Source of the DNA: Sanguinoderma infundibulare
Taxonomy: Eukaryota; Basidiomycota; Agaricomycetes; Polyporales; Polyporaceae
Direction: 5' to 3'
Length of the DNA stretch: 64,000 nucleotides
Assembly: GCA_032821775.1 (NCBI GenBank)
Contig: JAVLRN010000008.1
Coordinates: 124,001 to 188,000 of the forward strand
A program made the translations under genes and the position numbers. This document shows positions 47,230 to 58,357 of the stretch, piece by piece. How positions within the stretch are numbered: position 1 is the stretch's first letter; each line of letters begins with the position of its first letter. Under the pieces are notes generated by a model. It was not told where the DNA came from and did not search any database. It worked only from the letters and a program-made list of their open reading frames with translations.

Positions 47230-48404
47230 CGCAATGCGTCACCGGCGCCCCAAGAGGCAAGGGAACCGCGGTCGATATCCTGTATGGTGAGCTCTACACG
47301 CCTGATCGTCGATCCGAGTCGTTCGACGTTTACGATGAAGGCCTCGATTCTCAGGCTATTTCCACAACTTCAGCCACTCTCCCGACATCCAGGCGCGCAT
47401 CGAGCTTGCTGCGCTGGTCAGGAGTATCGAGCCCCGCTGCCAGCACTACAATCAGATGATCGTATACCGTTACCTTGCGCACCTAAGGCGGAAGAACAGA
47501 ATGGCGGCAGATGGAGCTCGCGCCAAGCCGAGCGTGGACGTCCAGTCTTCCAGCTTGGGCCCTTTGCGATCCACCTGGCCAGTGACGCCGCTGGACATGC
47601 TCCTCGATGACAACCTGGCCCCTTCTCTCGAGACGGCGAACCGATGGGCAGATAGGCTCGGGAGATGAATGACTGGCCAGGACGTGCTGGCTTATGCACT
47701 CCTGAGGCGGACCCGGATCTCGCATGTGTACGAAGGCGAGCTGGTGAGCGCCCACCTTGAGTATAACTTTGATGGTTATGTTGACTTACGTTGACTTTAG
47801 TGCCGTATTGACTCCCCAGGTCAGGCCATCGATACGTACCACCAGCCAGTCACGATTCGAGCTCGAGGATCCCGCACGCGCGGCGAGCGACCACATCACC
47901 CGAAGCCGACTGGGAGGAGGAATTGCTCTATCCTACGCCTTCCGAAGCTCTCGATGCGAGCGACGACTCGTCCATCCAGAGCGATAACGACACCCCGCCC
48001 ATATTCCCTTTACCTCCGCCGGCTCATGAAGATGTCGAGCGTCGCCGCTTCCTCAGGCTATCGCACTGCCTGCGAACGAAGAGAACCCGATCTGTTGTCT
48101 CGCGGCACAGCTTCGCCGCGCTCTCTCCGACGCCACGGATCGTGATGGCGAACCCGGGCCAAAGACCTTCGAGGGGCTTGCTGCATGGCTCGCTTTTGTA
48201 ATGCTGTTGAACTCACGCCCGTTGGCATGGCACCACTCAAGAGAAGTGTTTCGACTCGAGACGCACTCGGTGGAAGATGTGAAGGCCGTATCAAGGAACG
48301 TCCGACGGGGAGCGGACGGTGGCGTGTATGGGCGTACCGCGCACTACGTATCGAGTGGCGATAGAACCCTTAGACGAGACCTCGATCGTGATTTCACTGA
48401 GTAA
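47230..48404 (+). pseudogene. P-family relic (P5): no start, nonsense and frameshift
   Basis: Exon 1 ends KGTAVDILY at 47286 but has no in-frame ATG. Exon 2 (from 47355) is GYFHNFSHSPDIQARIELAA, HYNQMIVYRYLAHLRRKN. The middle domain APSLETANRWADRLGR runs into TGA at 47666-47668 where P4 has TGG, then continues MTGQDVLAYALLRRTRIS. In the last exon a single base is missing in GAGCG-TCGCCG (P6: GAGCGGTCGCCG). The signature LRRALSDATDRDGEPG, KTFEGLAAWL therefore lies in a second frame. It ends near 48404. This is the left half of the tandem P + 7-TM unit. Confidence 0.65.
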
Positions 48405-48714
48405 TGTTATTGACCTGCCTCCACCGCCGCTGCAGGGATGTGGCGACACCTCGACTGCTTGATGTCAGCGTCGATAGCTTATTCTGATTCTGGATATGGA
48501 TATTGTGTTGCTACTGCTCGACCTGAGTTCAGCGCGATGGCTGGTGAGGCCGTGCATGTTCGTGACGATGATGTCACCAGACGACGCACCGGATAGGTGC
48601 ATCGGAGCGAGATGCGTAAGTGCAGTGCTTGGGTATTTAGGCGAAAGCTGACTCGAGTGCTATCTGCATCTCTCACCACTTTTGATCACAATCGGGTACC
48701 GTTGCAGATACACT

Positions 48715-50126
48715 ATGTCCCAGACGACGGGCGATCAGTGTCCGGTGCCTTTACCTACCTTCAACAACCTCACGTACCAACTCGGTGCCACCCAGATTCG
48801 GGAGTCCTTGGCGACAATTGGCGTATCAGGCGGTCTCTTTGGTGCGAAGATTATCTTCACTATTCACTTGTTCGCCCTTGATTGGGTGTATTAATATTAT
48901 ATCCAGGCATCCTCACAGTCGTCTCCATGCTCTCTGTTTACGCGCTGCTGCAGTACGTTCTATGTGCTTTTTCTTATTTGTCGCATTCAAAAGTATGCCC
49001 CGCCCAACTCTTAGGCATGGTATCAAGACACGATTTACTGCAGTTGTCGTCTCCTGCACAATTCTCGTGTTATTTACCTCCACAACGATATACACTGTCA
49101 TCACCGTGCTCGTCAAGCGAAGTGGCTTGTGTTCCCTATGGATATCAGCTGCACAATCTCTGTGGGACTATAACCCCATATCCCCCGTCTTTCCGTCAGT
49201 CCCTCAAGACCTGTTGGGCCAGACTTCACTTCATTCATGCGCCAGTACTGCCACACTAACAGTCAATGTGGGTCCCCATTTCCAGGCTTCCTAACTCGAT
49301 GCTACATCCTAATGCACACTTATGATGCAGATCGTGCTGGGGGATGCCATTGTATGCTGGAGGGCATGCGTTGTATGGCACAGAAATCATATCGTAAAGG
49401 CTGTCTGCATCATATTCTTGATGGCCACACTCGGTACGTCAGACTGCAAGCATTAATTCGATTGTGAGAGATGTCTGTTGAAGCGTCTTGAACAGTCCTA
49501 GGGGTGATTGGCACGAATTTAACCTGCCATGAATCTCAAGGATTCAACAGCGATTTTGGCATCATTTTTGAGGGGAGCATGTATCAACGATACTCTATGG
49601 GATTTATCGGATTCGCATGCTTGCTGGCTCTCGGCACGAACCTTCTAGCCACTCTTCTCATAGGGTACAAGGCATGGTATGTCGAACTAATTCCTCAACA
49701 TTCCCTCCTCTGCTGACTGGTATTTTCAGGAGATCACGGAAGGATCTGCACGGTCACTTATTCACAGGCGGGCGACGTCCTCAGGTGGAAAGACTGCTGG
49801 CCGTCCTGATCGAATCTGGCGCAATCTATTGCACCCTCTGGGTGAGTGTAATTTGGAGGTTGTTCAGATAAGCTAAATGAAGCAGGCAATCCCAGATTGT
49901 CGTAGTGGCTTCCCAGATCTACGAGTATCGATTTAGGGCATTACAAGATAGCTCAGCCTTCGCCTTTAGTGGCTTTGCGGATATCATGCACGTCTTCATT
50001 GTCGCCGCCCTGATGCCTCTTATTGTACGTCCAACGATCCGAAACTGAACCTATACTTAACATTTGCGTTATCCTTAGGCCATTAACTCCATCCTCACCA
50101 TCGTCCTGATGGCATTGAACAGGTAG
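48715..50126 (+). CDS. 7-TM membrane protein family (copy C, tail truncated by nonsense)
   Basis: Exons 48715-48841, 48907-48952, 48994 or 49015-49267, 49331-49433, 49496-49676, 49730-49841, 49896-50024, 50079-50126. All seven membrane segments are present: VSMLSVYALL, FTAVVVSCTILVLFTSTTIY, LGDAIVCWRACVVW, VCIIFLMATLVLGVI, LALGTNLLATLLIGYKAW, LLAVLIESGAIYCTLWIVV, IMHVFIVAALMPLI. TAG at 50124-50126 replaces the Ser codon of ALNRSQIEKGF, so translation ends right after the last membrane helix (about 339 residues or a little less, depending on exon 3). The tail beyond remains open and similar to D and E to about 50336. A tail-less receptor-like protein could still be made. Exon 4 and its flanking intron are almost identical to those of copy D. 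Confidence 0.8.
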
Positions 50127-50429
50127 CAGATTGAGAAAGGATTCACCCAACATGATCACATCGGTTCGAGCAACGTACCAACGGGTCAGATTGCCATTAC
50201 CGTCAATACGACTTGGATCAACCATGACAGCAGGCGGAGGTCCGAAATCTCAGTCATGGATGGGGGACACTGGTTAGCATGCGGAGATGGAAGCGAAGAC
50301 GTAGACATCCATGTCAATGACGGGTCGAAGGTCTAATGGAGCGTAAAGAGCCACACGAGGGAGAAATGCATTGAGAAACTTGAGACGGGAATGGCCCCGA
50401 GCAAACGGGAGCATAGACTGGCGCTTCAT

Positions 50430-51121
50430 GGACTTCCATATCGGTGTCATGGCTGTGCACGCGACTCTCAGCAGTGCCGACGGTCCTAGCGCAGGAGGCG
50501 GAGCAAGTTAGGCGCATCCCGTGTTGCCAGTATTGCACTGCGCAGCAGGTATATTCGTACGTGATGTATTCGTTTCACTGCCATGATTCCTGATACTTTC
50601 AGCCGCGTGAGACCCGACCACCGGGATCGCAGACAAACCCGACTCGGAGGACGAACTGCTCTGTCCTATGCTGTTTAAAGCTCTCAATACGAGCGACTAC
50701 TCTCCTATTACAAGCGATGACGACACCCCGCTCACTGCGGGTCACATCCTCTTCACTTCCGCTGGCTCATGAAGATGTCGAGCGGTCGCCGTTTCCTCAG
50801 ACCGTCGCACTACCTGCGAAGGAAGGGAACCCGATCTGTTGCCTCGTAGCACAGCTTCGCCACGCTCTCTCCAACACCACGGATCGTGGTGGCGAACCTG
50901 GGCCAAAGACCTTCGAGGAGCTTGGCTCGTCGGATCCCAGCCTTTGTAATGATGTTGAACTCGCGCCTGTTGGGATGACACGGCTCCAGAGAAGGGTTGT
51001 GACTCGAGACGCAATCGGTGGAAGATGTGAAGGCCAGATCAAGGAACGTCCGACGGGGAGCGGACGGTGGCGTGTATGGGCGTACCGCATCCTACGTATC
51101 GATCGGGCGATAGAACCCTGA
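50430..51121 (+). pseudogene. P-family relic (P6)
   Basis: A decayed module lies at about 50430-50560: RRIPCCQYCTAQQVYSYV matches P2 (RAVPGCEYYTARQVYSYF), with stops before and after. Exon 1 and most of helix 1 are unrecognisable. The last exon (about 50640-51121) keeps VERSPFPQTVALPAKE, LRHALSNTTDRGGEPG and KTFEELG, but WLAERN is replaced by SSDPSL. It is closest to P5 and belongs to the right half of the tandem unit. Confidence 0.6.
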
Positions 51122-51660
51122 TACGAGACCACGATTATGGTTGCACTGAGTTGACCTGACGCTGCCGCCGCTATGGCGACGTGCACTGCTCGATGTCAGC
51201 ATCAGCAGTCGACCAGGTGTTTGTCTGCCGAGCTTTATTCTTATTCTTGTAATCGATGTCGCGTTGCGGCTGCTCGCTCTATGGGTATCATCCTAGAGAG
51301 GCGATATCAGTGTGATCAACTGGTGGTTCCGTGCATGTGTGTTGCCGCGAATGGCCACGATCCCGCCGGACTCTGACATAACTACGAGGGTTAGAGCTAC
51401 ACGGTGTTGGCGCGACGGCGGCTGACAGATGATCGGGTGGCCAGTGATTGAATTCGAGCTCAAGTTGCAACACGAAATGCTGTTCATTTATGACCATTGC
51501 ATTGCTTGTTTCAGGTAGTTCAAGTGGAAGTACACGTGTACTGAGGCAATGACAGGTGCACCAGAGTACATCAGTGCCGCGTTTGCATTTGGACTAAAGC
51601 CGACTCCTATCTGGATCTCTCACCACTTTCCCCCACATCGAGTACCATTGCCGATACACT
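51122..51660. other. Upstream region of 7-TM copy D
   Basis: Homologous to the region before copy C. Copy E has TATTTATATAG and copy C TATTTAGGC at the equivalent place; D has GCATTTGGAC, so its TATA box appears lost. Confidence 0.4.
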
Positions 51661-53289
51661 ATGTCCAAGACGACCGGTGATCAGTGTCCTACGCCGTCAC
51701 CCGTTTTCGACACGCCCCTGTATTACGAGTATGCTCACCAGACTGAAAGAACCCTCGCAACAGTTGGCATATTATTTGGTCTCCATGGTATGGGGATTAT
51801 TTTCACCATTCGACCGCTATTGACCCGTATTATATTCTATCCAGGCATACTCACAGCTCTCTCAGCGCTATCTGTTTATGCTCTGCTACAGTACGTTCTA
51901 CGTCGTTCCGCGTTTTCGTCACATTCAACAGCATGCTCTACCTACCCGAATCTCAGGCGTGGCAGAGATATCCGGTGTACTGCAGTTGTCCTCTGCTTGA
52001 CAATTCTCGCGCTATTCACCTCCACCACGATACACATGGTTATCACGGTCCTGGTCAGGCAGAGTAACTTTTTTATCTCCTACGTGGAATCGGGCTTTTT
52101 GTGGGACTTGTACGGCACACATTTAAGCTACACTTGGCCTAGAGATTTGGTTAGAGTCTACGGATCACTTTATCCATGCTCAATTACTGCCACACTAACA
52201 GTCAATGTGGGTCCCTATTTTCGCACTTCCTCAATCGATCCCACAGACTAATGCACTCTCGTGATGGTGATGCAGATCGTGTTGGGGGACGCCATCGTAT
52301 GCTGGAGGGCATGTGTTGTATGGCACAGAAATCATATCGTAAAGGCTGTCTGCATCATATTCTTGATGGCCACACTCGGTATGTCAGATTGCAAACATTA
52401 ACTCGGCTTCGAGACAGTGTTGACGCATCTTGAACAGTCCTAGGAGTCATTGACACAAATTTAGCCTGCCATAGAACACACGCCTTTGCTTACGGTGCCA
52501 TTGAAGTGGGGATTCAAGGGAGCATGTATGAAGGATCCTCCATGGGCCTTGTCACATGCGTGCTGTCACTCAGCACAAACCTTCTAGCCACTCTGCTTAT
52601 AGGCTATAAGGCGTGGTACGTCGAACCAGGCCCTCAATATTCCCTGCTCTGCTGATTTCTATTTTCAGGGAGTCACGGAAACGCCTGCGTGGTCTTTTCC
52701 TCTCAGGCAGTCGAAGTTCTCAGGTGGAAAGACTGCTGGCCCTCCTGATCGAATCTGGCGCAGTGTATTGCGCCATCTGGGTGAGCGTCACTGCATGGTT
52801 TGGATTGCAGACAAATATATTAACTGCACGATCTCAGAGTGTCGTTGTGGCCTTCGAGTGCTACATGTATCGACTTGTCACATTAGAGCAATATGGCGAC
52901 CCCGACCATTTGTTCGAACATTACTACGGCTTCATGGAGGTCATGAACATCTTCGTCGGGGCCGCCCTCGTTCCTCTTATTGTAAGTCCAACCGCCCTAA
53001 ATGAATATTATATTTAACGTTGCTGCTACCTCAGGCTATTTACCCCGTCGTCATCATCGTCTTCGTGGCATTGAACAGATCGCAAATTGAGAAAGGGTTT
53101 TCCCCAAATGGTCCCATCAGTTACAACGCCGTACCAACACCTCGAATTGCTCTTACGGTCGATATGACTTCGACAGACCACAGCAGCAACCGGAGCTCCG
53201 GAATTCTGGTTATCGGTGGTGCGAAAGAACATGAATTCGGGGAGGACTCGTCAGGGGCCACGAACATACACACGACAAGCGAAATGTAG
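51661..53289 (+). CDS. 7-TM membrane protein family (copy D, intact)
   Basis: Eight exons: 51661-51787, 51845-51890, 51957-52206, 52276-52378, 52438-52615, 52669-52780, 52838-52981, 53035-53289; phases close to 404 residues. The N-terminus MSKTTGDQCPTPSPVF is short, polar and extracellular-like. Membrane segments are LTALSALSVYALLQ, CTAVVLCLTILALFTSTTIH, LGDAIVCWRACVVW, VCIIFLMATLVLGVI, LSLSTNLLATLLIGYKAW, LLALLIESGAVYCAIWSVVV and IFVGAALVPLIAIYPVVIIV. The tail ALNRSQIEKGFSPNGP is followed by Ser/Thr/Asn-rich sequence. Exon 3 uses the second possible acceptor (TCTCAG at 51951-51956), because the first gives a wrong frame. A good reference for the family, but its TATA box looks lost. Confidence 0.9.
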
Positions 53290-55232
53290 AAGGTAGAAGG
53301 GAGCGTTTAGAGAGGCTCGAGCTGGGTTGAGTTTGTCGCCTGCGTCCTCATATGTATCGAAGCCAAGCGAGTATGTAATCGATGGCATTTGTATCGCCCA
53401 ACACGAAGAATTCACTGTCCAGTCCAATGATGCATGAGCCCGAACCAGGTCAATTTTGAGAGATGATGGCTCATCTCGTACGGCCATCTCGATTCCGCAA
53501 TGACTCGATTGTCAGCACGGTAAAAGCGGACGAATCCTCGCGAACGAGGCCAGCACCCCGGATAGCGTGTCTTCGGGCTGTATCGAAAAGCCATAGATCT
53601 GCCGTCGGTAATGCGCGGCGTCAGCTGGGTAGCTTAAGTATCTCGGAGCGCGGTTTGTCTGACGTACACTTCTTCCTGCTCAACACAGTGTGCCAGGCCC
53701 AGCAGAGAGCACGCTCCATCTCCGTCCCATTCGCAGGCACTGGCATCGGGAGCTTGAAGACGAAAGGACGTGGTCGAACCTTGTGTCGCTCTCCGGATTC
53801 AACCAGATTCCGCCGTCAACACCTGCGGGAATCATCCCCCTTCCTTTCCTCTATCTGCCATGGTTCCCGACAAACCAGTCTGAGCACTAGACGGATGCCG
53901 GGCTTCACGCTGATCCCAGCATGCGCGTTCCCTATCCCAACTCCTTGGGGAGTCTCGGCTCCAGCAACGGCCTGACGATGAACCCAGAGGTGGCGCCGCG
54001 GGCTTGGATATCCATTTGAGCCGTACGACATCAGTTCTCCCACGGCGTTCGACCACACCGCGAGCCCGCCGATCCTCTGCGACGACATATCCGACGCTAG
54101 GAAGCGAAGCTGTCCCGTGGACGGAGCCAATCTCTGCCAGTCCACTTCAAATCCGTGGGCCATTGAGCCACATCGACAACGTGGCGCACGACACCGTGCT
54201 CTACGCATGCGCCCACGGTCCGGAGAACAAAGCTCATCACCATCACATCGCGCCTCAGACAGCTGACGACGTCTACCGGGACCTGACCAGCATGGACTGG
54301 TTCACTGGGGTGCCGCAAGCGTGGCAGTACGCTCCTGACACATTCAGCGAGAAGCTGTGGTCGTCGAGCGGGCCGTCGTCGAGGCTATATGATCGCGCGC
54401 TGCGTGTCAACAACTCCCCCGACGTTCCACATGAAGAAAACTGACCTTGGCCGGAGGACCTGTAGCACGGCACAAGAGCAAGCATCACTAGCAAGGACGC
54501 TGACTCGAGGTCCGACGCTTCGCGACGCGTTACGTCACGCGTTTAAAACTCCGCCCGCTCACACGCTCGGATCCTCTTTTTTCGTGTCTGAACGCATGCA
54601 GGCGCAAAAAGCGGGGTCCTCACCTCCATCCTCGGCCCCGTCTCTGCAGTAACTCAACTTCTACCTGTCCTTGTCTCTATCAAGTTCGGACACTTGAAGA
54701 CTGTCCCTCTTCGACCACGCGAAATCCATCGATTTGGCAGCGCCTCTCCGGGTGTCACCCTCAACTTGGAAGTGTAGTCTGCTGAGTACGACAGGTTGGG
54801 GAGCCGGGAATGCCCATCTTTTCTTTGCAGTGAGTCCTTGTCTTAGGTCGGATGGCGTTGTGTTTTGGAGGAAATGGGTGCCGGAACCATGCATCGGATA
54901 TCACTTGGTTGGTGGAGCGGGAGAATGGACAGGCATGGTGGGCAGTGATCAAGTCTCTGCTCGTCATAGGAAGGCCTGATACAATCCGACTCGCGATCCG
55001 CGACGGGATCTTCCTCGATGCCACGTCCGGTAGATGTGTCTCTGATTGGACTAGTGAGCGACCGTTGGGACCCGCCAGTCCGTCCATACTCGCAACGTGT
55101 GCCTGTATGCTAGATGCGTGAGTGACTACATCGTTCCATAGTTGTATGCGCAGTATTTCATGCCTTTAACCTGTTATATGCGATTAGAACTTGAGACCAA
55201 GTGGTTTTTACACCAGTCATTTCGTACAAAGC
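53290..55232. other. 1.9 kb without a recognisable gene
   Basis: Open stretches at 54004-54444 (plus) and 53816-54208 (minus) overlap and neither resembles a family. The plus-strand ORF 54852-55121 (with NHASDITWLVERENGQAWW) looks protein-like but stands alone. I see no repeats or mobile-element signals. Confidence 0.3.
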
Positions 55233-55950
55233 ATGCGGTTGAAGTCTGGAAATGGTCAAATAGGTGAGGGTGCGTTCGGTGCGTGGACAATTTAAACTCG
55301 AGTGATTGGCCCAGGCTGACGGTGTTGGCCCACAGGTGCTTGCGGCCTTTGTGAGGAACGAGTTACTCGAGTTTTCGCTCTCAAGAAGGTGCACGTCGCA
55401 GACCATGTCAAAGATCCCCTACTCCTACATGAGGCGGCGGCTTTGTTGCGCCTTCGATGTTCCTCTCGTTCGCTCTTAGCTCGACTTACCGTCTCACTCC
55501 GCCGCACATACATTCATCTTCATTGCAGGTCATCCGAGAATTTCCGGGGCGTATGGGTGGGGTAGGTCACAATTTTTCGAGTACCTCGCGCTCGAGTGGT
55601 TGGGACCGGACCTGTTCAGGTGGTTCATCGATTGGAAGAAGCTGTTAACGTACCGGAACCTCCTTGCGGTCTCATGGCAGATGGTGTGTCCACCGAGCTC
55701 AGCAGTGGACGTCTGTTGAAGCTGAAAATATGACAAGATCAACGCCGTCGAGTTCGTCCACGCTCACGGTATCCTCCACTGCAACATCAAACCGGCAAAC
55801 ATCACGCTCGGGCGAGCACAGAAGAAATCCCACATCTTCCTTAGCGACTTTGGCATCTCCCTCCTGATTCGTTCCAATGGGCCGCGGACGGCACGGCACA
55901 GAGGGATGCGCAAATTACATCAGCCTAAACAATCATTGCCACGAAGGTGA
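55233..55950 (+). pseudogene. CK1-like protein kinase, N-lobe and half C-lobe only
   Basis: Exons 55233-55278, 55336-55458, 55529-55683 and from 55738 join in phase. They carry the Gly-rich loop (IGEGAFG), the ATP lysine in VFALKKVHV, EYLALEWLGPDLF typical of casein-kinase-1 relatives, the catalytic loop HCNIKPANI and DFGISLL. The normal HRD/HCD Asp is Asn, which would abolish phosphotransfer. After LLIRSNGPR a frameshift separates GCANYISLNNHCHE, the CK1-like activation segment, from the rest. The remaining C-lobe is absent; the PDR transporter fragment begins 34 bp later. Intron 2 has a weak donor (GTTCCT). It is a truncated pseudogene, or less likely a pseudokinase fragment. Confidence 0.65.
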
Positions 55951-55983
55951 GAAATAGTCACTCTGAACAGCTAGTGCAATTCC

Positions 55984-57813
55984 ATGATGGAGGCTCACCG
56001 TCCAGCCGACTCAGTTCAGCTCGGCCCGGATCCTCACAGCGAGCACCCCACTTCGTCCACTGAACAGCCTTGGTTGGCTTTGCACGTCGACATTGGCCAC
56101 TTTGACCCCGAGGGCGTCGCTCAACTCCGTCATGCTCTTTCCCGCCGGTCGCATACTAGCGAGGTGCTCCACTCCCGTTCCCTGTCACCCCATGGAGAAA
56201 GCCGTTTTATATCGACAGATATTACTCTTGCAGCATCAACCGACGGTCCTTTCAGTTTCGACAAGGTAATTCGGGATATCATCAAGAAGTACGTGCGCCT
56301 CTTGCTTTTGTGGGCGCCCGTGAACGCTGACTACTCTTCCCGTCCAGGCTCGAAGAGTCGGACATCAAGCGGAGGGAGCTCGGGGTCGCGTTGAGGGATC
56401 TCCGGGTCGTCGGCGTGGGTGCTGCGGCGTCATATCAGTCGACAGTCGGGTCGGCAGTCAACCCTCTCAACGCTCTGCGAGGCATTCAGCATGCCTTGCG
56501 CCCTGCTACGCGAGATATTCTCAACGGATTCGAGGGTGTCGTGTGGCCAGGAGAGATGATGCGTAAGTAGTCCGGCCATTTTGTGCTCCCCGAATTGACG
56601 TGCCAATTTTGTTTCACTGGACAGTCGTCCTTGGACGCCCTGGTTCAGGATGCAGTACGCTCCTCAAGACCCTCGCAAACGAGCGCGGAGAGTACCATTC
56701 CATTCACGGAGACGTCTGGTAAGACTCGCTTACTCCCGAGAAGATCGAGCTACCGCGGAGATGTGCAGTACTGTCCGGAGGACGATGTACACTTTCTGAC
56801 GCTCACCGTCGACCAGACGCTTCGCTTTGCTGCGCGCACGCGGACAGCCCACACGCGCATGGATGGTTTGTCCAGCGAGGAGCATGTTTCGCGCATCGTG
56901 GACATAGTGGAGATGGTGTTTGGCCTTCGCCGTGTCAATGACACCGTCGTTTGCGACGCATCCATCCGTGGCGTCTCTGGTGGCGAGAAGAAGCGTGTTT
57001 CTATCGCCGAAACTTTAGGCACTCTCTAGCTCCTGAATTCTTGGGACAACTCCACTCGTGGTCTTGAGTATGTCTTATCTATCCCCTAATGATTTGCGAG
57101 ACCTGATCAGCGGTTTTCAGCTTGTCGACCACCCTGAAGTTTGCATAAGCTCTTCGGATCGCGACTGATATTGGGCGGCAGACGACGATCGTGGCGATTT
57201 ACCAGGCGGGAGAGCAGCCATACGAGCTCTTCGATAAGGTCTGTGTTATCTACGAGGGCCGGCAGGCGTACATGGGCCCCGCCAAACGGGCGCGGCAGTA
57301 CTTCATCGACATGGGTTACGAGCCCGCCAACCGTCAAACTACGGCTGATTTCCTTGTCGCCGGTTAATTACATTTATCTGTTCAGCACTCATTATTCGCT
57401 CGCTGCGTTCTCAGTCACCGACCCCAACGGCCGCCTTACGCGAGGGCTACGAACTCCGGGTGCCCCGCACAGCTGCTGAATTCGCCGACCACTATCGGAG
57501 ATCCGAGATCGCGCGCAGTAACAGCGAAAACGTCGACGCATACCGCATAGAGTTTGTCGGAAAGCCCGAGCGCGTCGCCGATTTCAAGTACAGCGTCAGG
57601 CTCGATCCCGCTAACTACCCCCGGTCGGGTAGCCCCTACATCGTGTCGATCCCGATGCAAGTGTGCGCGCTGAGGCGCCGTCGCGCCCAGATCATCGGCG
57701 GCAACATCGCGGCTCAGGTCATCCAGATTATGGCCTTCGTCTTTCAGGCGGTCTTTATTGGGACTGTCTACCTGCGCCTAGACAACACCACCATCACATT
57801 TACGCGATATTGA
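55984..57813 (+). pseudogene. PDR-type ABC transporter, first half, multiply disrupted
   Basis: The N-terminal part of a full-size pleiotropic-drug-resistance transporter (normally about 1400-1500 residues). Seen: DVIRDIIKKLEESDIK-like N-terminus, Walker [14 protein letters not shown] (Cys for Lys is usual in PDR site 1), YRGDVQYCPEDDVHFLTLTV, signature VSGGEKKRVSIAE, Walker B remnant NSWDNSTRGLD, QTTIVAIYQAGEQPYELFDK, and the first membrane helix IMAFVFQAVFIGTVYLRL. Lesions: TAA at 56720-56722 (after GDVW), a deletion and frameshift before YRGDV, TAG at 57027-57029, TAA at 57146-57148, a frameshift near 57440. Sequence ends at 57813 inside TMD1; NBD2 and TMD2 are absent. Dead. Confidence 0.85.
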
Positions 57814-58357
57814 AACGCGCATGGTCCAGGTTCTATGCCATACGTTAATGAGGAGCAACGTGGCGGCGTGGCGGCGGGATGAAGGCTGAGGAGATGGCGG
57901 CCTTGGGAAGCAGGTGGACCAACAGCGAGCTGAAGTGTATCGTCGAGTCTCTCGAGCGATGTGTACGTACTTTTGCCGGCTTGTCTGTCTACGTCAATAT
58001 ATTCACCGTGGAGGTCAATACGCAGCGGCTGAGACGACGGCGACTTTGCTGGACGAGGAGCCCAGCCAATTACCGTGAATAGAAGAACGAACATCTGCAT
58101 TGGAAATTCGAAGAGAAGAGCATATGAGTTTATCGGCCCATCCATCACATGTACGGTGCGTATTCTTGTCCTTATCCAGTCATATGCATTTCCACTCAAG
58201 AGTCTCTTGGACAGCCGAGGACGCATCCTCGAAGCCCGAAGGTCTGGTCGCGCAGAGGCTGTTCCGATGTCGTACCCGTGCACCTCGATCACCAACGATC
58301 ACTCTGGCGCGACCTCCTCACCGAGAGCATATCCTTCGAGGTTTCATATCTCTTGCA
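57814..58357. other. Upstream region of P7
   Basis: No gene. From about 58090 it resembles the regions upstream of P4 and P5, including CATTTCCACTCAAGAGTCTC. Confidence 0.4.

Larger units (their letters stand above)
47930..53289 (+). repeat. Tandem duplication of a P-gene 3' end + 7-TM gene unit
   Basis: P5 C-terminal exon to 7-TM copy C (47930-50336) and P6 C-terminal exon to 7-TM copy D (50640-53289) are homologous in order, orientation and spacing; the ATGs of C and D are 2946 bp apart. Shared intergenic text includes CAAGGAACGTCCGACGGGGA behind both P genes. P7 + copy E at 58-61 kb is a third, more distant instance. Confidence 0.75.

Noticed and set aside
52276..52378. Independent origin of exon 4 in 7-TM copies
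   Set aside because: The same length and phase in all five copies show common descent.
53816..54444. Overlapping ORFs on both strands of about 130-146 codons
   Set aside because: Neither resembles a known protein, has splice-consistent neighbours or a promoter, so no gene is called.
56717..56772. A 52-nt intron (GTAAGA to GTGCAG) rescuing the PDR nonsense codon
   Set aside because: Splicing there puts YCPEDD out of frame, and the removed part still encodes DSLTPEKIE of the normal protein.
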